A DNA stretch of 64,000 nt from Maribacter sp. (GTDB lineage: Bacteria; Bacteroidota; Bacteroidia; Flavobacteriales; Flavobacteriaceae). The first letter of the stretch is position 1; each line of letters begins with the position of its first letter. Both the position numbers and the translations under genes were made by a program. The notes beneath the pieces were generated by a model. The model was not told the origin of the DNA. It was given only the letters and a program-made list of their open reading frames with translations, and made no database searches. Positions 27,168 to 35,924 of this stretch are shown here, one piece after another. The stretch is taken from contig JAHDDP010000007.1 in assembly GCA_020629285.1 (NCBI GenBank), positions 1 through 64,000 on the forward strand. The letters run 5' to 3'.

Positions 27168-28097
27168 ATGGCCATTGTAGTAATTAGACAAGATGATAGA
27201 ATAGACCTTTGGAAGAATGCCTTACAGAATGCCCATAACGGTATAAAAGTATATAGTTTTCTAGAAGATCACCCTACGGAGGATATTACCATGGCGGTTA
27301 TCTGGAAACACCCCAAGGGTTCATTGGCAAAGTATCCCAATCTACAATGTATTGCCTCTGCAGGTGCCGGTGTAGATTATATTTTTGAAGATGATACACG
27401 TCCCAAAAATATACCCATTACTCGCATTGTAGACCCATACCTTGCCAGCGATATGTCAGAACATGTATTGGCGGTCATATTGGCTCATCTTAAAAACTTG
27501 AATTCCTACAAATTGGATCAGATGGCCAATGTTTGGGTACCTAAAGATTATCTAAGAATAAAGGATGTTACCGTTGGCATCTTAGGTCTTGGTGAATTGG
27601 GAGCACTAACGGCACGTGATCTTGTTTCCTTTAACTTTAATGTGCAAGGTTGGAGTAGGAGCAAAAAGGAAATTGAAGGAGTAAAAACGTTTTATGGGCC
27701 GCAAGGGCAGCAAGATTTTTTGAGCGCTACGGATATATTGGTCTGTCTTCTTCCGTTGACTCCCGCCACTAAGGGTATTTTAAACAAAGAGCTGTTATCG
27801 CAGCTTCCCCAAAATGCATTTGTTATCAATGTGGCCCGTGGCGGTCATTTGGTAGATGAAGATTTGATCGCCTTGTTAGACTCCGATCATTTATCCGGTG
27901 CTTGTCTAGATGTCTATCATACGGAACCATTGCCTGCAACACATCCGTTTTGGAATCACCGGAAGGTTCACATGACTCCGCATTACGCAAGTGTTTCTGA
28001 TACAAATTCTGTAATTCCCCAGATTATAGAAAATTACAACAGGCTGGGTTCCGCAGAAAAATTGCAGAATTTAGTAGATTCTGACAAGGGATACTAA
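27168..28097 (+). CDS. ghrA: Glyoxylate/hydroxypyruvate reductase A-like dehydrogenase
   Basis: A 309-residue D-2-hydroxyacid dehydrogenase that reduces glyoxylate or hydroxypyruvate with NAD(P)H. The nucleotide-binding GLGELG motif and WSRSKK after strand 2 (the Arg suits NADPH) are seen. Catalytic Arg lies in NVARGGHLV, Glu in DVYHTEPLP and His in MTPHYASVS, consistent with the GhrA subgroup. It sits 3 nt behind the DUF6155 gene. A second, distinct D-2-hydroxyacid dehydrogenase occurs at 55485. Confidence 0.9.
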   Translation: MAIVVIRQDDRIDLWKNALQNAHNGIKVYSFLEDHPTEDITMAVIWKHPKGSLAKYPNLQCIASAGAGVDYIFEDDTRPKNIPITRIVDPYLASDMSEHVLAVILAHLKNLNSYKLDQMANVWVPKDYLRIKDVTVGILGLGELGALTARDLVSFNFNVQGWSRSKKEIEGVKTFYGPQGQQDFLSATDILVCLLPLTPATKGILNKELLSQLPQNAFVINVARGGHLVDEDLIALLDSDHLSGACLDVYHTEPLPATHPFWNHRKVHMTPHYASVSDTNSVIPQIIENYNRLGSAEKLQNLVDSDKGY

Positions 28098-28195
28098 AAT
28101 TGTTTTTTCAAGTTTTTTATTTCCTAGACCCATAAAAATCTTATAATTTTATAAGGTTTTTGCATTATTAACATAAATAAACGCCTACAAACCTT

Positions 28196-29707
28196 TTGAA
28201 GCTACAAAACGAGACCACTGAAAAAACCCTGTACGATTATCAAGAGGAGGATCTACATTCTATATTCAAATATTTAGAAGAGAACGGCGATAATTCTAAC
28301 CTGCTGTACCAATTACCTACCGGTGGTGGTAAAACCGTGGTGTTCTCTGAAATTGCCAAACGCTATATTGCAAAGACCGATAAAAAGGTCATTGTACTTA
28401 CGCACCGTATAGAACTAAGTCAGCAGACTTCTAGAATGCTGAACGGTTTTGGAGTAAAGAACAAAATCATTAATAGCGAGGTAAAAGAGTGGCAAGACCA
28501 AGACGAGTTCATGTGTTTTGTTGCCATGGTAGAAACACTGAACAATAGATTACAAGAAGAGAAGGTTGAAATCAATAACATTGGGCTCGTTATTATTGAT
28601 GAGGCACATTACAATTCTTTCCGTAAGCTTTTTAAGTTTTTTGAGAACTCTGTAATCCTTGGGGTAACGGCAACTCCGTTAAGCTCAAATATTAAGCTTC
28701 CTATGAAAGACAACTATAAAAAGTTGATTGTGGGGGAGTCTATAGAATCTTTGATTCAGAAAAAATTCTTGGCTAAGGCAAACATGTATAATTATGATGT
28801 TAGCCTACAAACATTAAAACTGGGTATTAGTGGTGATTATACGGTAAAGTCTTCTGATGAGCTTTATGGTAACCACAGTATGCTCAACAAGTTGGTTTCT
28901 GCGTATAATGAAATTGCAAAAGGTACCAAGACCTTGATTTTTAACAATGGTATAAATACGTCTAGATACGTTTGTGAAACCTTTAGAAAAGCGGGTTATA
29001 ATATTCGTCATCTAGATAATAAGAATAATGCCGCAGAGCGAAAAGAGATTCTTAAATGGTTTAAAGAAACACCCGATGCTATTTTAACATCGGTAAGTAT
29101 TTTGACAACGGGTTTTGATGAACCTAGTGTAGAGACCATTATATTAAATCGTGCAACACGTTCCCTTACCCTGTATTTTCAAATGATCGGTCGTGGTTCT
29201 AGATACCTGCCTCAAAAGCAAGAATTCAATGTTATTGATATGGGTAACAATGTCGCCCGTTTCGGACTATGGAATGCAGGAATCGATTGGCAAGAGATTT
29301 TCCATTTTCCAGATTTTTATTTGGAGAATATTAAGAACGATGAAGAGATAGAACGAGAGTTTGTTTATGAAATGCCGGCAGCTTTACGTGCGGAATTCGC
29401 GAATTCTACCGATATCGATTTTGACATTAAAGCGGAATACAAGAAAAGTTTCGCCAATGGGGAAAAATCAAAATTGGTACTGGAGAAAAGTATAGAGCAG
29501 CATGCAAAAATTTGTGTAGAGAATTCTGAAGATGTTTTTGATGCGCGTATTCTTGCCAAGAAACTGAAGGAAGAAATAAAATACCGTGTACGTCAGTATT
29601 CTTACTGTATCATGAATAATACCAAGAACTATAAAGAATGGCTGGAAGAAGATTATGAACGAAAATTGCGTTCTAAGATCTCTAAGTTGTTCGCCGCTAA
29701 AATGTGA
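28196..29707 (+). CDS. DEAD/DEAH superfamily 2 helicase
   Basis: A 503-residue ATP-dependent helicase of the UvrB/Res-III-like SF2 group. Seen are Walker A PTGGGKT (Lys46), DEAH at 135-138, motif III VTATP, and in the second RecA domain TTGFDEP and QMIGRGSR (329-336). A C-terminal charged, helical region (about 375-503) is not assigned. The start is TTG at 28196, since no ATG is available before the Q-motif-like YDYQEED. It stands alone, with no nuclease or methylase partner next to it, so DNA or RNA repair/processing is likely rather than restriction. Confidence 0.88.
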   Translation: MKLQNETTEKTLYDYQEEDLHSIFKYLEENGDNSNLLYQLPTGGGKTVVFSEIAKRYIAKTDKKVIVLTHRIELSQQTSRMLNGFGVKNKIINSEVKEWQDQDEFMCFVAMVETLNNRLQEEKVEINNIGLVIIDEAHYNSFRKLFKFFENSVILGVTATPLSSNIKLPMKDNYKKLIVGESIESLIQKKFLAKANMYNYDVSLQTLKLGISGDYTVKSSDELYGNHSMLNKLVSAYNEIAKGTKTLIFNNGINTSRYVCETFRKAGYNIRHLDNKNNAAERKEILKWFKETPDAILTSVSILTTGFDEPSVETIILNRATRSLTLYFQMIGRGSRYLPQKQEFNVIDMGNNVARFGLWNAGIDWQEIFHFPDFYLENIKNDEEIEREFVYEMPAALRAEFANSTDIDFDIKAEYKKSFANGEKSKLVLEKSIEQHAKICVENSEDVFDARILAKKLKEEIKYRVRQYSYCIMNNTKNYKEWLEEDYERKLRSKISKLFAAKM

Positions 29708-29871
29708 TTTTCACATGGATTAGGTATTAAGAATTATAACTTATCTGGTTATTGATTCTATATTCTAAAGTGTACTTTATTATCTTATTTTTAAAAATCG
29801 GCATGGCGTTATTTATATCGCTAGAAGTTGGTTAAATTCAAGAGCTTGAACAACTACAACGCTCTCAACGA

Positions 29872-32085
29872 ATGAAAAACCACTTACTTTATCTTACCCT
29901 TGTTTTAACCATTATATTTTACGGCATTACCGGATATCATTTTCTCACGGGTTGGCATCCTATTATAATGTTGTGTATTGGTATTTGTATTGGTTTGCTC
30001 ATAAATTTAATCATCTACGGACTACTTATTCTTATCGGGAAGGGTTTGCAAGGTATTCCTTTAAAATCTACAACGGCCGTACTTAGTACCATTGGTGTTT
30101 TAATTATTTTAAAATATATTGGTTTTGGCTGGCCAACGGTATTTTATAGTGCTATCATAGCATTGGGTATTGTATTTTGTATTGCCCTATACGCGTATCA
30201 ACTAAAACGTAATTTATTTTCAAGCCTTTTCTTGCTTATCGTTTTTATTGGTGTGGGCTATATATTTTACGCTTTGTCAAATAGTGGTTCTGATCCTTAT
30301 GAAAAGGAAACACCTCTTGCTTTTTCAGAACAAAGTGGGGCATTACTCCCAGAAGCATCGTTTACAAATCCGGCTGCTGAAGGTTCTTATGCTGTGAAAA
30401 CATTTACCTATGGTAGCGGTACAGACGAGCAACGTGAAGAATTTTCCACTGGAGTGACCTATAAAACGAATGCTGTTGATGGTACCTGGCTGATACCTGA
30501 TTGGAAAGATAAAAAGAAGAAATGGCGCGAACGGTATTGGGGTTTCGGTGCAAAAAACTTTCCCTTAAATGGTAGGGTATATATGCCCGAAGGTAACGGA
30601 CCATTTCCTTTGACCCTAATCGTGCACGGTAATCATAGTATGATCGATTATTCTGATGATGGTTATGGCTACTTAGGCAATTTGTTGGCTAGTAGGGGAA
30701 TTATAGCAGTGTCGGTCGATGAAAATTTTTTAAACGGACATTGGTCAGGTGATTTTAGGGGTAAAGAAATGCCTGCTCGTGCCTGGTTATTGCTAAAGCA
30801 TTTAGAGCAGTGGAGAAATTGGAACGGTGAGGTTGGTCATGAACTTTCCCAAAAAGTAGATATGGACAATATTATGCTCGTTGGGCATTCTCGTGGTGGA
30901 GAAGCGGTTTCCATTGCTGCGGCGTATAATCCGTTACCTTATTTTCCTGATCAGGCGAAAGAGAAATTCGATTTCAATTTTAATATTAAAGGGGTAGTGG
31001 CATTGGCACCTACAGATTATAGATATGATCGTAAAATAGTATTGAACAATATAAATTTCTTGAGTATACAGGGTTCTTATGATGCCGATGAAGTGAGCTT
31101 CTGGGGAATGCGACCTTACCGACGTTTGCAGTATACGGATTCTATCTCTCGATTTAAATCGGGAGTTTATATTCACCATGCCAATCACGGGCAGTTTAAT
31201 TCCACTTGGGGCAATTCAGATTTTGGTGCTCCTTCAAAGTGGTTGTTAAATCTAGAGCCATTGCTAAAAGAAGCCGAACAACAAGAAGCCGCGAAGGTAT
31301 TCATCAGTGCTTTTGCCGAAGCTACTTTAAAAGATAATCAAGCATATCGTTCTATATTCAAGAATGTAGCTACGGCAAAAGAATGGTTGCCCGTTGAACA
31401 TTATTTGACTTCTTTTGAATCATCTGGTTTTCATACTATAGCTGATTTTGAGGAAGATATTGATATTACCACGGCAATAGATTCCACAAAAATACAAGCG
31501 ACCAATATTGCCTTATGGAAAGAACAAAACCTACCTACGCGCGATGATGGTAGTCAAGAAAATAACGCGGTTATCTTAGGATGGGATGATGAAAATGCAA
31601 CGAATTCTTCGGATAAGGGAATGTATGAACTAACGCTTTCTGCGGATGATTCTATTCCGTTTTCAACAAACTCTAGTTTACAATTTACGCTGGGAGCAGG
31701 AAACCACGAATGGCTAGATGTTAATTTGACCGATGCACAAAAGGAAGCCAAAAAAGATGATGATAAACGGGAAGTACCCCAACTAGATTTTACGGTGCAA
31801 TTAACAGACGATGCAGGACAAACCAGCGCCTTAAAAGTGAGTGAAATTAAAGGCATTACAAAACCTTTAAAAACAAGATTCACCAAATTCAAGTTCTTGG
31901 ATAAAGACATGATCGGTAATGATTGGGAAGTACAGTTACAGACCTACCATTTTCCAATGCAAACCTTATCCAATATAAATCCGGAGTTTAATGTGGAATC
32001 CATAAGGTCTATCAAATTCATTTTTGACCAAACGGATTATGGCGTAGTGGTTCTTGATGAAATTGGTGTTTCTGGGGAGGATTAG
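29872..32085 (+). CDS. Membrane alpha/beta-hydrolase
   Basis: A 737-residue protein. Five TM helices (about 5-27, 30-55, 66-84, 88-110, 114-135) are followed by an extracytoplasmic alpha/beta-hydrolase domain resembling PET-hydrolase/chlorophyllase-like lipases. The oxyanion strand is LTLIVHGNHS and the nucleophile is Ser340 in GHSRGGEA. The acid is probably Asp in QGSYDADE, and the base His in HHANHGQF. A C-terminal beta-rich domain (about 545-737; STNSSLQFTLGAG, PQLDFTVQLTDDAG) looks like a jelly roll. Substrate unknown; esterase or peptidase are possible. Its stop abuts repeat A. Confidence 0.8.
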   Translation: MKNHLLYLTLVLTIIFYGITGYHFLTGWHPIIMLCIGICIGLLINLIIYGLLILIGKGLQGIPLKSTTAVLSTIGVLIILKYIGFGWPTVFYSAIIALGIVFCIALYAYQLKRNLFSSLFLLIVFIGVGYIFYALSNSGSDPYEKETPLAFSEQSGALLPEASFTNPAAEGSYAVKTFTYGSGTDEQREEFSTGVTYKTNAVDGTWLIPDWKDKKKKWRERYWGFGAKNFPLNGRVYMPEGNGPFPLTLIVHGNHSMIDYSDDGYGYLGNLLASRGIIAVSVDENFLNGHWSGDFRGKEMPARAWLLLKHLEQWRNWNGEVGHELSQKVDMDNIMLVGHSRGGEAVSIAAAYNPLPYFPDQAKEKFDFNFNIKGVVALAPTDYRYDRKIVLNNINFLSIQGSYDADEVSFWGMRPYRRLQYTDSISRFKSGVYIHHANHGQFNSTWGNSDFGAPSKWLLNLEPLLKEAEQQEAAKVFISAFAEATLKDNQAYRSIFKNVATAKEWLPVEHYLTSFESSGFHTIADFEEDIDITTAIDSTKIQATNIALWKEQNLPTRDDGSQENNAVILGWDDENATNSSDKGMYELTLSADDSIPFSTNSSLQFTLGAGNHEWLDVNLTDAQKEAKKDDDKREVPQLDFTVQLTDDAGQTSALKVSEIKGITKPLKTRFTKFKFLDKDMIGNDWEVQLQTYHFPMQTLSNINPEFNVESIRSIKFIFDQTDYGVVVLDEIGVSGED

Positions 32086-32345
32086 TTGATGGTTGTTCGT
32101 CATAGCGAGCGAAGTGCGGCTATCTGTTTGTTTGGAACACGCTCACTTCGGCTATGCTTAGACAGATACTGAATCTGCCACCTGAAACTGCCTACTGAAA
32201 CTGAACACTGAACACTGCCTTCTAACATACAACGAACAGATTGCCACGTCGCGAAAAGCTCCTCGCAATGACGTTGTAGAACTTAAAACTTGCCAACCAA
32301 TAACCATTTCCCGTACTTTGTACTTAATACTTCGGACTTTGTACT
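32086..32345. repeat. Intergenic mosaic repeat A, copy 1
   Basis: The gap starts with TTGATGGTTGTTCGT directly after the hydrolase stop. Then come tandem ACTGAA/ACTGCC units (about 32168-32220), a 37-bp unit CAGATTGCCACGTCG..CTCCTCGCAA..ACG (32237-32273), and TACTT-rich DNA running into the next gene. The same modules, in other orders, recur at 37300-37475 and 59853-60077. Confidence 0.75.
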
Positions 32346-33586
32346 CAAAAGAACATCAAAAAACCCTTCTCGTAATCGCCCTCGTATGGCCAGAGCCTGC
32401 ATCTACTGCTGCTGGGGTACGTATGATGCAATTATTAGAGGTGTTTAAAAAGCAGGGATATGCTATTACCGTTGCGTCGGCAGCTTCTAAATCGGATTAT
32501 TCCGCGGATATAGAAGCTCTTGGTTTTCAAACTGCGGATATTAAAATGAACGATAGTTCTTTTGATGTTTTTGTAAAAAATTTGAATCCTGATGTGGTGT
32601 TGTTCGATCGCTTTTTGACCGAAGAACAGTTTGGGTGGCGTGTGGCGGAGAACTGCCCTAGCGCACTTCGTATTTTAGATACCGAAGATTTACATTCCCT
32701 ACGTCATGTGCGTGAGCAATGTTTTAAGAAAGATATTCCGTTTACAATCGAAGCTTGGTTGGCAGATGATAAAACCAAACGGGAAATTGCCAGTATATAT
32801 CGCTGCGATCTCTCTTTGATTATTTCTAGCTATGAGCTGGAATTACTGACCGATGTACTCAACATAGATAAAAGTCTATTGTTGTTACTTCCTTTTATGG
32901 TCGATGAAATAACTACTGAAACGAGTTGGAAAACCTTTGAGGAAAGAGCGGATTTTGTATTCATAGGTGGCGGAAAACACGCGCCCAATATTGATGCGGT
33001 CAAATGCTTAAAAACCACAATCTGGCCATTAATTCGTAAACAATTGCCAGAAGTTAAATTGCATATTTACGGAGCATATTTGCCACAGCAAATTATAGAA
33101 ATGCATAATCCTGCAACCGGATTTCTAGTACATGGTAGGGCAGAAGATGTAAATGAAGTCATGCAATCGGCAAAAGTCTCTCTAGCTCCGCTTCGTTTTG
33201 GTGCGGGTATAAAAGGAAAACTACTCTCGGCAATGCAAAACGGCACACCCAGCGTTACCACAACTATTGGTGCCGAAGGCATGCACGGCATTCTGGACTG
33301 GAATGGCTACGTTGAAAACGACCATACCGCTTTTGTGGAAGCTGCGTTTAGATTATATACCACTGAACTTACTTGGCAAAATGCTCAAGATCAAGGGAAA
33401 ACTCTGATCAATACCTTATATGCTAAAGCGAGCTTGGAAAATTTGTTGGTAGCGCAATTAGAACAGCTTCAAAAAGATTTAGTCACCCATAGAAAGCAAA
33501 ATTTTACAGGTGCTTTGCTACAACACCAAACCATGACCGCCACCAAGTTTATGAGTAAATGGATTGAGGAGAAGAATAGGGGATGA
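32339..33586 (+). CDS. GT-B glycosyltransferase (GT1/GT4-like)
   Basis: A roughly 415-residue glycosyltransferase of GT-B fold. The N-terminal Rossmann half begins TLLVIALVWPEPASTAAGVRM, and the C-terminal donor-binding half has FIGGGKHAPNID and LAPLRFGAGIKGKLLSAMQNG with Glu in GAEGM. It most likely transfers one sugar in the cytosol; it lacks TM segments. No ATG precedes the first strand. I take TTG at 32339, but TTG at 32318 is also open, and both lie in repeat A. The start may thus have been replaced by the repeat. The R-M genes follow. Confidence 0.8.
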   Translation: MYSKEHQKTLLVIALVWPEPASTAAGVRMMQLLEVFKKQGYAITVASAASKSDYSADIEALGFQTADIKMNDSSFDVFVKNLNPDVVLFDRFLTEEQFGWRVAENCPSALRILDTEDLHSLRHVREQCFKKDIPFTIEAWLADDKTKREIASIYRCDLSLIISSYELELLTDVLNIDKSLLLLLPFMVDEITTETSWKTFEERADFVFIGGGKHAPNIDAVKCLKTTIWPLIRKQLPEVKLHIYGAYLPQQIIEMHNPATGFLVHGRAEDVNEVMQSAKVSLAPLRFGAGIKGKLLSAMQNGTPSVTTTIGAEGMHGILDWNGYVENDHTAFVEAAFRLYTTELTWQNAQDQGKTLINTLYAKASLENLLVAQLEQLQKDLVTHRKQNFTGALLQHQTMTATKFMSKWIEEKNRG

Positions 33587-33789
33587 TAATAAGTTTTGAT
33601 ATCGGTCTCATATATGAAAATTAGCGGATTTTGATTTCACTAATTTTCGGAATTATAAATTACCTTAAATTTATAAAATTCATTTCGGTTAAGTAGTCAA
33701 TTCGCTATTTTTAAAATACATTTTTGGAACACGTTTTTTTATTCCATTTTTTATTTTAAATTTGTAACCATTGTATAAGGTTGTGTAAT

Positions 33790-35061
33790 ATGGTTATAAA
33801 TGATTATTATTCGCTTTCGGAAGCGGCAGAAGTTTTAGGAAAAAGCAAAGAAACTCTACGTAGATGGGATAGAGATGGAAAATTAGATGCTGTTCGTGAG
33901 CCAGTTAGTAATTATAGAGTTTATCGAAAAGAAGATATTAATTCTTTAATTGAGCCTTTACTATCCGAAATAGATAATAATATTGACAATACCGAAGTCC
34001 CACTTAAAGATTATAAAGTACTTGAATTATTTGCAGGAGCAGGTGGCTTAGCAATCGGTTTAGAACAATCGGGAATTAAATGTATAGCTTTAAACGAAAT
34101 AGATAAATGGGCTTGTAAAACATTAAGAGAAAACAGACCTAAATGGAATGTTTTAGAAGGTGATATAAAAGAATTTAGTTTCACTAAATATAAAAATGAA
34201 GTTGAAATTGTAACAGGTGGTTTTCCTTGTCAGGCTTTTAGCTATGCAGGAAAAAAATTAGGATTAGAGGATGCAAGAGGGACTTTGTTTTATGAATTTG
34301 CACGAGTAGTAAAAGAAGTTAATCCATTGATTTGTGTTGGTGAAAATGTGAAAGGATTATTATCTCACGATAAAGGGAAGACGTTACAGGGAATGATTTC
34401 TATTTTGGATGAAATTGGATATAATGTTGTACCTGTTCAAGTATTAAAGGCAATTAATTACAATGTTCCTCAAAAAAGGGAGCGATTAATTTTAGTTGGA
34501 ATAAGAAAAGATATTGATGTTGAGTATGAATATCCTACGCCATATAATGTTATCTATAATTTATCTGACGCTCTTAAAAAAGGTGAGTTATATGATAAAG
34601 ATGTTCCAAGATCAGAAGGGTCTAAATACCCTGAACATAAAAAACAGGTTTTAGATTTAGTTCCTCCTAAAGGATACTGGAGAGATTTGCCACTTGATAT
34701 TCAAAAAAAATATATGGGTAAGAGTTTTTATTTAGGAGGTGGAAAAACTGGTATGGCTAGAAGAATAGGTTGGGATGAACCTAGTTTAACATTAACTTGT
34801 AGTCCTGCGCAAAAACAAACAGAAAGATGTCATCCTGATGAAACACGTCCTTTTACTGTTAGGGAATATGCCAGAATTCAAACATTTCCAGATGAATGGG
34901 AATTTGATGGTTCAATTTCTCAACAGTATAAGCAAATTGGGAATGCAGTACCTTGCAATTTGGGAAAGGAACTAGGTTATTCTATTATTAAATTTTTAAA
35001 TAGTGTTTATTCAAAGTCAAATAAATCAGAATCTTCTATTTCTTTGGCTAAGGTCGTATAA
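33790..35061 (+). CDS. DNA cytosine-5 methyltransferase with N-terminal MerR-like HTH
   Basis: A 423-residue type II m5C methylase. A MerR/excisionase-like HTH (about 6-50; SLSEAAEVLGKSKETLRRWDRDGKL) precedes the methylase: motif I FAGAGGLAIG, motif IV GGFPCQAF with catalytic Cys147, motif VI GENVKG, motif VIII QKRERL and motif X QIGNAVPCNLG. The target-recognition part contains GGGKTGMARR and CSPAQKQTERCHP. ATG at 33790 is preferred to TTG at 33781. It protects DNA against the convergent nuclease, with 55 bp of tail overlap. The HTH probably represses its own gene, standing in for a C protein (inference). Very AT-rich DNA suggests transfer. Confidence 0.92.
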   Translation: MVINDYYSLSEAAEVLGKSKETLRRWDRDGKLDAVREPVSNYRVYRKEDINSLIEPLLSEIDNNIDNTEVPLKDYKVLELFAGAGGLAIGLEQSGIKCIALNEIDKWACKTLRENRPKWNVLEGDIKEFSFTKYKNEVEIVTGGFPCQAFSYAGKKLGLEDARGTLFYEFARVVKEVNPLICVGENVKGLLSHDKGKTLQGMISILDEIGYNVVPVQVLKAINYNVPQKRERLILVGIRKDIDVEYEYPTPYNVIYNLSDALKKGELYDKDVPRSEGSKYPEHKKQVLDLVPPKGYWRDLPLDIQKKYMGKSFYLGGGKTGMARRIGWDEPSLTLTCSPAQKQTERCHPDETRPFTVREYARIQTFPDEWEFDGSISQQYKQIGNAVPCNLGKELGYSIIKFLNSVYSKSNKSESSISLAKVV

Positions 35062-35717
35062 CCTTTTTTGAAAAAATCTTCTGTATCCAAGTTTAAAATC
35101 ATTTGGTCAAGATTAGAAACGAGCTTGTTATAGAAGTTTTCAAAGCCAGTAAGCCTGTGCCAAAATTCTTTACCAATTATTACTGGGAACTGTTTGTCTA
35201 TTTTTTGGTAATGCTGGCTTAATTGGTCTTCTTCACCATACAGAACACCTAAAATTAAATCAGAGTTGTTTAGGTTCATTGAATTTGTTCGTGCTAAATT
35301 GGTAACAGTTGTGAATTTTTTCAAAAGTGGATTTACGTCTTCTGAATTTATAGTGTTAGGTCCTGATTTGAGTTGACACCATTTTTTTCTATTATCAATT
35401 TTGTCCGTAAATTCAATATCCATTCCTTTTATTAAAGAACCTTGTGCAAGCCCAAGTTCAACAAACATATTTTGAATTCTCGTTCCAAATGAAGTGTTTA
35501 TAGAAGTTCCTAAGATTCTTGGATAATATAGTGCTTTTGCTATTCCTATGGGCGTAAAATCATTCTCAAGTATTTTGGATAAGTACTTAACAATAATTGG
35601 GTTGATTTTATATGATTTAAGTTTAGAATGAGTTTTTAAAGAATTTATCTTGTGGTTTTCAAAAATTTTCTCTTTGAAATATTCTGTAATTATTTCTAGT
35701 AGTTCGTTTTCTGTCAT
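35007..35717 (-). CDS. Type II restriction endonuclease, PmeII/EcoO109I-like
   Basis: A 236-residue nuclease pairing with the convergent methylase. The candidate PD-(D/E)XK centre is Asp100 (GMDIEFTD) with Gln115-x-Lys117 in CQLKSGPNTIN; the usual Glu of E-x-K is Gln here. LKSGPNTIN is a motif I associate with the EcoO109I/PmeII family. EcoO109I cuts RGGNCCY, so a related site is possible but unproven. The gene is AT-rich. Tail-to-tail overlap of 55 bp with the methylase is a compact arrangement that could produce antisense transcripts. Confidence 0.8.
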   Translation of the reverse strand: MTENELLEIITEYFKEKIFENHKINSLKTHSKLKSYKINPIIVKYLSKILENDFTPIGIAKALYYPRILGTSINTSFGTRIQNMFVELGLAQGSLIKGMDIEFTDKIDNRKKWCQLKSGPNTINSEDVNPLLKKFTTVTNLARTNSMNLNNSDLILGVLYGEEDQLSQHYQKIDKQFPVIIGKEFWHRLTGFENFYNKLVSNLDQMILNLDTEDFFKKGYTTLAKEIEDSDLFDFE

Positions 35718-35800
35718 ATTTTAAATATAAACTTTTAATTTTTTGAATTACGAGATTCATTTAATATGTGCCAACGTGGAGCTAAAAAGAGTTTCAATTC

Positions 35801-35886
35801 TTTTTAGCGGATGGTAACGAATTTCGTTCTTTCAAAAATTGAAAGCAAGTACTTACAAAATGATTTATCCCAAGTTATTAACGAAT
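35801..35886. repeat. Intergenic repeat B, copy 1
   Basis: TTTTTAGCGGATGGTAACGA, then ATTTCGTT, CAAAAATTGAAAGCAA and CAAGTTATTAACGAA. It contains the dyad AACGAA-n-TTCGTT and aligns over about 85 bp with 41608-41694, and partly with 37164-37205. It lies between the endonuclease and the TlpA-like gene. Confidence 0.7.
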
Positions 35887-35924
35887 AAGGTAATTATAGT
35901 ATATTTCAAACAAGTAGCGTTACT

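Noticed and set aside
28196-29707. Helicase as part of a restriction or defence system
   Set aside because: The R-M genes are 4 kb away behind unrelated genes, and the helicase has no nuclease or methylase partner next to it.
32086-32280. Possible CRISPR array or insertion sequence in the repeated ACTGAA/ACTGCC DNA
   Set aside because: Units are short and irregular, there are no constant-length spacers, no cas genes, no transposase and no clear terminal inverted repeats.
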